Positions 6,235 through 9,677 of a DNA stretch of 9,677 nt are shown here, one piece after another (positions within the stretch are counted from its first letter, which is position 1; each line of letters begins with the position of its first letter). This DNA is from Candidatus Hydrogenedentota bacterium (GTDB lineage: Bacteria > Hydrogenedentota > Hydrogenedentia > Hydrogenedentales > CAITNO01): NCBI GenBank assembly GCA_029554925.1, contig JAKPUV010000124.1:1-9677 (forward strand). The letters are read 5' to 3'. The translations under genes and the position numbers were made by a program. The notes under the pieces were generated by a model. The model ran no database searches. It was not told where the DNA came from and worked only from the letters and a program-made list of their open reading frames with translations.

Positions 6235-7242
6235 ATGGCGGGAAGCCCGGTGCGTTCCATCCGGCGGTCGCTCACGGCGGCCGCGGCGCTGGGACGGGTG
6301 TTCCTGCTGCGCCGCCGGGTGCCGCTGTTTGTCTCGTGGAACGTCACGTTCCGGTGCAACCTGCACTGCAAATACTGCGGGGCGTGCGACGCGCCGAAGA
6401 CCGAGATGGACTCCGCCGGCATCTGCCGGGGGCTCGATGACCTGTGGGCCCTGGGCGCGCGGTGGATCACCTTCGGCGGCGGCGAGCCGCTCCTGCGGGA
6501 GGACATCGGCGCCCTCGTGGACCACGCGAAGCGGCTGGGCTTCGAGGTGTTTCTCAGCACCAACGGCTGGTTCGTCAAGCGCCGGGCGGACGTGGTGCGG
6601 CGGGTGGACCATGTGAACCTGAGCTTGGACGGCGGCCGCGAGGCGCACGACGCCGTGCGCGGGCCGGGCGCCTTTGACAAGACGGTGGAGGGCGCGGCCT
6701 ACTGCCTTTCCCAGGGTGTGCCGGTGTCCCTCCAGTGCACCCTGTCGGCGCTCAACCTGGACTCGGTGGACGAGGTGCTGGCGGTGGCGAAGTCCCTGGG
6801 CGTTTACGTCATGTTTCATCCGGCGACCGCGTGGCTCGACTCCTCGCGGAAGCCCAACCCCATCGCCCCGGAGCCGGAGGCGTACCGGCAGGCGGTTGAC
6901 CGGGTGGCGGCGGCCAAGCGGGCCGGCGCGCCGGTGGCCAATTCGCTTGAGGGCCTGGGGCACCTGCGCCACTGGCCCGACACCACGCCCATCTGGTGCG
7001 GAGCGGGCCGGATCATGGCGGTGGTCGAGCCGGACGGACGGCTCTTCGCGTGCCACCAGTGCGAGTTTGACGGCGCGCCCCCGGAGGACGGGCCGGTGCC
7101 GCCGCTCCGTGAGCAGTTCACGGCGCTGTCGCCGCTTGCGGGCTGCGGGCAGTGCTGGTGCGGCCCCGTGGTGGACCTGGCGATGATCTTTTCGATGAAG
7201 CCCCGCGCGCTGTCGGCCGCGGTGCGGAGGATTTTCGAGTAA
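6235..7242 (+). CDS. Radical SAM enzyme with SPASM-like cysteine-rich C-terminus
   Basis: 335 residues. The radical SAM 4Fe-4S motif C41-x3-C45-x2-C48 (CNLHCKYC) comes after a basic N-terminal segment, and the SAM-binding GGGEP (81-85) follows. Strand motifs such as VFLSTNGW and VNLSLDGG fit the partial TIM barrel of the MoaA/PqqE-type superfamily. The C-terminus carries C255, C273, C276, C304, C307 and C309. C255-GAG...EPDGRLFAC-HQC closely resembles the start of a SPASM/twitch domain that holds an extra Fe-S cluster; six cysteines is fewer than the seven of a full SPASM. The enzyme would make a 5'-deoxyadenosyl radical to alter a peptide, sugar or lipid; the substrate cannot be read from sequence. 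It starts 1 nt after the UPF0104 stop, and its stop TAA overlaps the next start (TAATG), so it is clearly in the operon. HpnH (hopanoid) is an alternative relative because of the UPF0104 neighbour, but the C-terminus does not suggest it. Confidence 0.85.
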   Translation: MAGSPVRSIRRSLTAAAALGRVFLLRRRVPLFVSWNVTFRCNLHCKYCGACDAPKTEMDSAGICRGLDDLWALGARWITFGGGEPLLREDIGALVDHAKRLGFEVFLSTNGWFVKRRADVVRRVDHVNLSLDGGREAHDAVRGPGAFDKTVEGAAYCLSQGVPVSLQCTLSALNLDSVDEVLAVAKSLGVYVMFHPATAWLDSSRKPNPIAPEPEAYRQAVDRVAAAKRAGAPVANSLEGLGHLRHWPDTTPIWCGAGRIMAVVEPDGRLFACHQCEFDGAPPEDGPVPPLREQFTALSPLAGCGQCWCGPVVDLAMIFSMKPRALSAAVRRIFE

Positions 7243-8945
7243 TGCTCATTCTCGGCCTCAGCGAGGACCTCTTCGACGCGGGCGCGTCGCTCACGGACGG
7301 CGAAAGGGTCCTGTTCGCCGCCAACGAGGAGCGCTACACGCGCCGGAAGAACGAGGGCGGGTTTCCCCGCCGCTCGCTCGAGGCCGCCCTGCGAGAAACG
7401 GGCGCCACGCTGGCCGACGTGGACCGGGTCTGCGTGTCCGGCCTCATGACCCCGCCGCTCCCCGTGCGCCTGTTCCCGAAGCTGCACGACTGGATCTACG
7501 CGGTCAAGCGCGACAAGCGGGACACCCTCCTGCGCCGCGCCATGGACGGCGTCACGTTCCTCACCCCGCTGTCGCACACCGCGCCCGACGCCGCGTCGCG
7601 CGGCTGGGTGCGCCGGATGCTGCCCGCCGTGATGCGGCGGCGGCTGCCGGGGCTGCGGCCGGGGGTGCCGGTGGAGATGGTGGACCACCACGAGGGCCAC
7701 GCCGCGGGCGCGGGCTTCCTCTCGGGGTATGACCGCGCGCTGTGCGTCACGGCGGACGGCATGGGCGACGGCCTGTCGTTGACCGTGTCGCGCTTTGACG
7801 CGGAGACGGGCGTGGAGCGCCTGTGGGCCGTGCCGTCGCGGGACTCCTTCGGCCTCTTCTTCGAGGCGCTGACCGAGGCCTTCGGGTTTGTGCCCTGCCG
7901 CGACGAGGGCAAGCTGACGGGGCTGGCCGCGCTGGGCGACCCCGCGCGGGTGCGCGAGCCGGAGCTGTTCCGCATGGACGGCGAAAGCATCGTCTACACG
8001 GGCCCCCACGGCCGCCAGGGCGTGGTCTGGGCAAAGGACACGCTCCTGAGGAAATACCCCCGCGAGGACGTGGCCGCCTGGGCGCAGGACATTCTGGAGA
8101 AGACCGTGCTCGACGTGGCGCGCCGCTGGGTGGACCGCACCGGCCTGACGCGCCTCGCCGTGGCGGGCGGCGTCTTCGCCAACGTGAAGCTGAACCAGCG
8201 CCTCCACGAGCTGGACGGCGTCGAGACGGTGTTCGTCTACCCCAACATGGGCGACGGTGGGCTCTCGCTGGGCGCCATCGCCGCTCGCGGCGGACTGAAG
8301 CCGCAGCGCGTCCGCGACGTCTTTTTCGGCGACGGATACCCCGACGCGCGCCTGGAGCAGGCCCTGCGCGGCGCGGGGCTTTCCTATGAGCGGCGGGACG
8401 ACATCGGGGGCGCCGTGGCGGAGCGCCTGGCGGAGGGCGCGCTGGTGGCGCGCTTCGACGGGCGCATGGAGTGGGGGCCGCGCGCCCTGGGCAACCGCAG
8501 CATCCTCGCCCCGGCCTGCGACGCGAAGGTGCCGGACCGGCTGAACACGCTGCTCCGGCGCAGCGATTTCATGCCCTTCGCCCCGGCCCTGCCCGAGGAG
8601 GACGCGGACCTCTATGTGGCGCGGGGGGGCGCCGCGCGCCACGCGGCGGAGTTCATGACCGTGTGCTTCAACTGCACGCCCCTGATGGCGGAGCGGTACC
8701 CGTCGGTGGTCCATGTGGACGGCACGGCGCGGTCGCAGTTTGTGCGCGCCGACGCCAACCCCGGCTTCCACCGGATCCTCGCGCGCTACCGCGAGCTCAC
8801 CGGCGGCGGCGTGGTCCTGAACACGAGCTTCAACATGCACGAGGAGCCCATCGTGCGCACGCCGGAGGAGGGCGCCGACACCTTCGTCCGCGCGGGGCTG
8901 GACTGGTTCGCGATGGGCCCGTTCCTCGCGCGGCGGAAAACCTGA
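7242..8945 (+). CDS. O-carbamoyltransferase, NodU/CmcH/TobZ family
   Basis: 567 residues, the normal full length for the family. It transfers a carbamoyl group from carbamoyl phosphate, through a carbamoyl-adenylate made with ATP, to a hydroxyl of a sugar or natural product. The N-terminal Kae1-like domain begins with [16 protein letters not shown] and NEERYTRRK. It carries the metal-binding HHEGH (H149, H150, H153) and later [10 protein letters not shown] and [10 protein letters not shown] with D338. The C-terminal domain has the hallmark [13 protein letters not shown] (from M409), DFMPFAP, and [12 protein letters not shown]. Every main family motif is intact. Start ATG 7242 overlaps the upstream TAA by one base, with GGAGG (7226-7230) 11 nt upstream, implying translational coupling to the radical SAM gene. 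The acceptor is unknown; the rfbA neighbour makes a deoxysugar-type or other nucleotide-sugar-derived acceptor plausible. Confidence 0.93.
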   Translation: MLILGLSEDLFDAGASLTDGERVLFAANEERYTRRKNEGGFPRRSLEAALRETGATLADVDRVCVSGLMTPPLPVRLFPKLHDWIYAVKRDKRDTLLRRAMDGVTFLTPLSHTAPDAASRGWVRRMLPAVMRRRLPGLRPGVPVEMVDHHEGHAAGAGFLSGYDRALCVTADGMGDGLSLTVSRFDAETGVERLWAVPSRDSFGLFFEALTEAFGFVPCRDEGKLTGLAALGDPARVREPELFRMDGESIVYTGPHGRQGVVWAKDTLLRKYPREDVAAWAQDILEKTVLDVARRWVDRTGLTRLAVAGGVFANVKLNQRLHELDGVETVFVYPNMGDGGLSLGAIAARGGLKPQRVRDVFFGDGYPDARLEQALRGAGLSYERRDDIGGAVAERLAEGALVARFDGRMEWGPRALGNRSILAPACDAKVPDRLNTLLRRSDFMPFAPALPEEDADLYVARGGAARHAAEFMTVCFNCTPLMAERYPSVVHVDGTARSQFVRADANPGFHRILARYRELTGGGVVLNTSFNMHEEPIVRTPEEGADTFVRAGLDWFAMGPFLARRKT

Positions 8946-8950
8946 GGAGG
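8946..8950 (+). promoter_or_regulatory. Ribosome binding site of rfbA
   Basis: GGAGG directly follows the carbamoyltransferase stop codon and lies 8 nt before ATG 8959, which fixes that start. Confidence 0.7.
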
Positions 8951-8958
8951 GCGGTCCG

Positions 8959-9677
8959 ATGAAGGGTATCGTGCTGGCGGGCGGCGCGGGCACGCGCCTG
9001 CACCCCCTGACCGTGGCGGTCAGCAAGCAGCTGCTGCCGGTCTACGACAAGCCGATGGTCTACTACCCCCTGAGCGTCCTCATGCTCGCGGGCATCCGCG
9101 ACATCCTGCTCATCTCCACGCCCCACGACCTGCCCCTCTTCGAGCGGCTCCTGGGCGACGGCTCCCAGTGGGGCGTGTCCATCTCCTATGCGGCCCAGCC
9201 GAAACCCGAGGGCCTCGCGCAGGCCTTCGTCATCGGCGCGGACTTCATCGGCGGCGGGCCCTCCTGCCTCGTCCTCGGCGACAACATCCTCTACGGCCAC
9301 GGCGTCGGCGGGGCGCTCAAGGACGCCGCCGCCCTCACCGACGGCGCGCTCATCTTCGCCTACTACGTCAGCGAGCCGGAGCGCTACGGCGTCGTCGAGT
9401 TCGACGCCGCCGGCCGCGCCGTCAGCCTGGAGGAGAAGCCCGAAAAGCCGAAGAGCCCCTACGCCGTGCCCGGCCTCTACTTCTACGGCCCCGGCGTGGC
9501 GGAGCGCGCCCGCGCCCTGCGCCCCGGCCCCCGCGGCGAGCTGGAGATCACCGACCTTAACCGCCTCTACCTCGACGAGGGGCGGCTCCAGGTGCGCGTC
9601 CTCGGGCGCGGCGTCGCCTGGCTCGACACCGGCACCAACCGCAGCCTCATGGAGGCCGGCCAGTTCGTCCAGGTCAT
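8959..9677 (+). CDS. rfbA: Glucose-1-phosphate thymidylyltransferase, 3'-truncated by window edge
   Basis: The first 239 residues (plus two bases) of RmlA/RfbA, which makes dTDP-glucose and PPi from dTTP and glucose-1-phosphate, the first step to dTDP-L-rhamnose and other dTDP-deoxysugars. Motifs visible in order: the nucleotide-binding [11 protein letters not shown] (8-18) with K23, YDKPM (29-33), [10 protein letters not shown] (80-89), GDN (107-109) with the metal-binding D108, EEKP (158-161), ELEITDLN (194-201) and WLDTGT (221-226) with D223. No stop occurs before the window ends. Family length is about 290 residues, so about 50 are missing on the right. It starts 13 nt after the carbamoyltransferase stop and is the fourth gene of the run. 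A close relative with another sugar-1-phosphate cannot be fully excluded, but the motif set is typical of the short RmlA type. Confidence 0.93.
   Translation, partial: MKGIVLAGGAGTRLHPLTVAVSKQLLPVYDKPMVYYPLSVLMLAGIRDILLISTPHDLPLFERLLGDGSQWGVSISYAAQPKPEGLAQAFVIGADFIGGGPSCLVLGDNILYGHGVGGALKDAAALTDGALIFAYYVSEPERYGVVEFDAAGRAVSLEEKPEKPKSPYAVPGLYFYGPGVAERARALRPGPRGELEITDLNRLYLDEGRLQVRVLGRGVAWLDTGTNRSLMEAGQFVQV

Noticed and set aside
6235..7242. RiPP (ribosomal peptide) maturation system built on the SPASM-like radical SAM enzyme
   Set aside because: No short precursor peptide gene, RRE-like partner or peptidase is seen nearby; the neighbours are sugar and membrane-lipid type genes.
6816..9026. 736-residue open frame on the minus strand
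   Set aside because: It lies antisense to the carbamoyltransferase and radical SAM genes, both of which have complete motif sets. Its composition is low-complexity and it has no family signature.

Overview
The window comes from a GC-rich bacterial chromosome (roughly 70% G+C by eye) and is densely coding, with no gap above about 175 bases. I saw no mobile element, RNA gene, CRISPR array or phage gene. A secreted glutaminase-A-like (DUF4965/DUF1793 type) protein with an added C-terminal domain, a lipoprotein, and a sugar-nucleotide/carbamoyltransferase operon would fit an environmental bacterium with a double membrane, such as a member of the PVC group or Hydrogenedentota. That placement is an inference from gene style; there is no marker gene to confirm it.

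Layout. (1) 1-1233 (+): the C-terminal ~410 residues of a MATE-family multidrug/Na+ antiporter, cut by the window edge. (2) 1299-4740 (+): a secreted 844-residue glutaminase-A-like protein, followed after 4 nt by a membrane-anchored calcineurin-like metallophosphoesterase. (3) 4722-5138 (-): a small lipoprotein of unknown function, convergent with the phosphoesterase and overlapping its 3' end by 19 bp. It has its own near-consensus sigma70 promoter (TTGACA-17 nt-TACCAT). (4) 5139-5312: a short divergent intergenic region holding that promoter, a weaker forward -10-like element and a GC-rich hairpin. (5) 5313-9677 (+): a tight four-gene run: a UPF0104/LPG-synthase-TM-type membrane protein, a radical SAM enzyme with a cysteine-rich SPASM-like C-terminus, a NodU/CmcH/TobZ-type O-carbamoyltransferase, and the start of rfbA/rmlA (glucose-1-phosphate thymidylyltransferase), which runs off the right edge.

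How they may work together. Genes 5-8 have tiny gaps or overlapping start/stop codons, so they are probably co-transcribed and translationally coupled. RmlA makes dTDP-glucose, the carbamoyltransferase decorates a hydroxyl group (usually on a sugar), and the UPF0104 protein is a membrane component often tied to lipid or glycolipid handling. The radical SAM enzyme is the unexplained part. The most interesting reading of the window is therefore the left part of a cluster for a modified, carbamoylated glycan, glycolipid or secondary metabolite. The rest would lie past base 9677.
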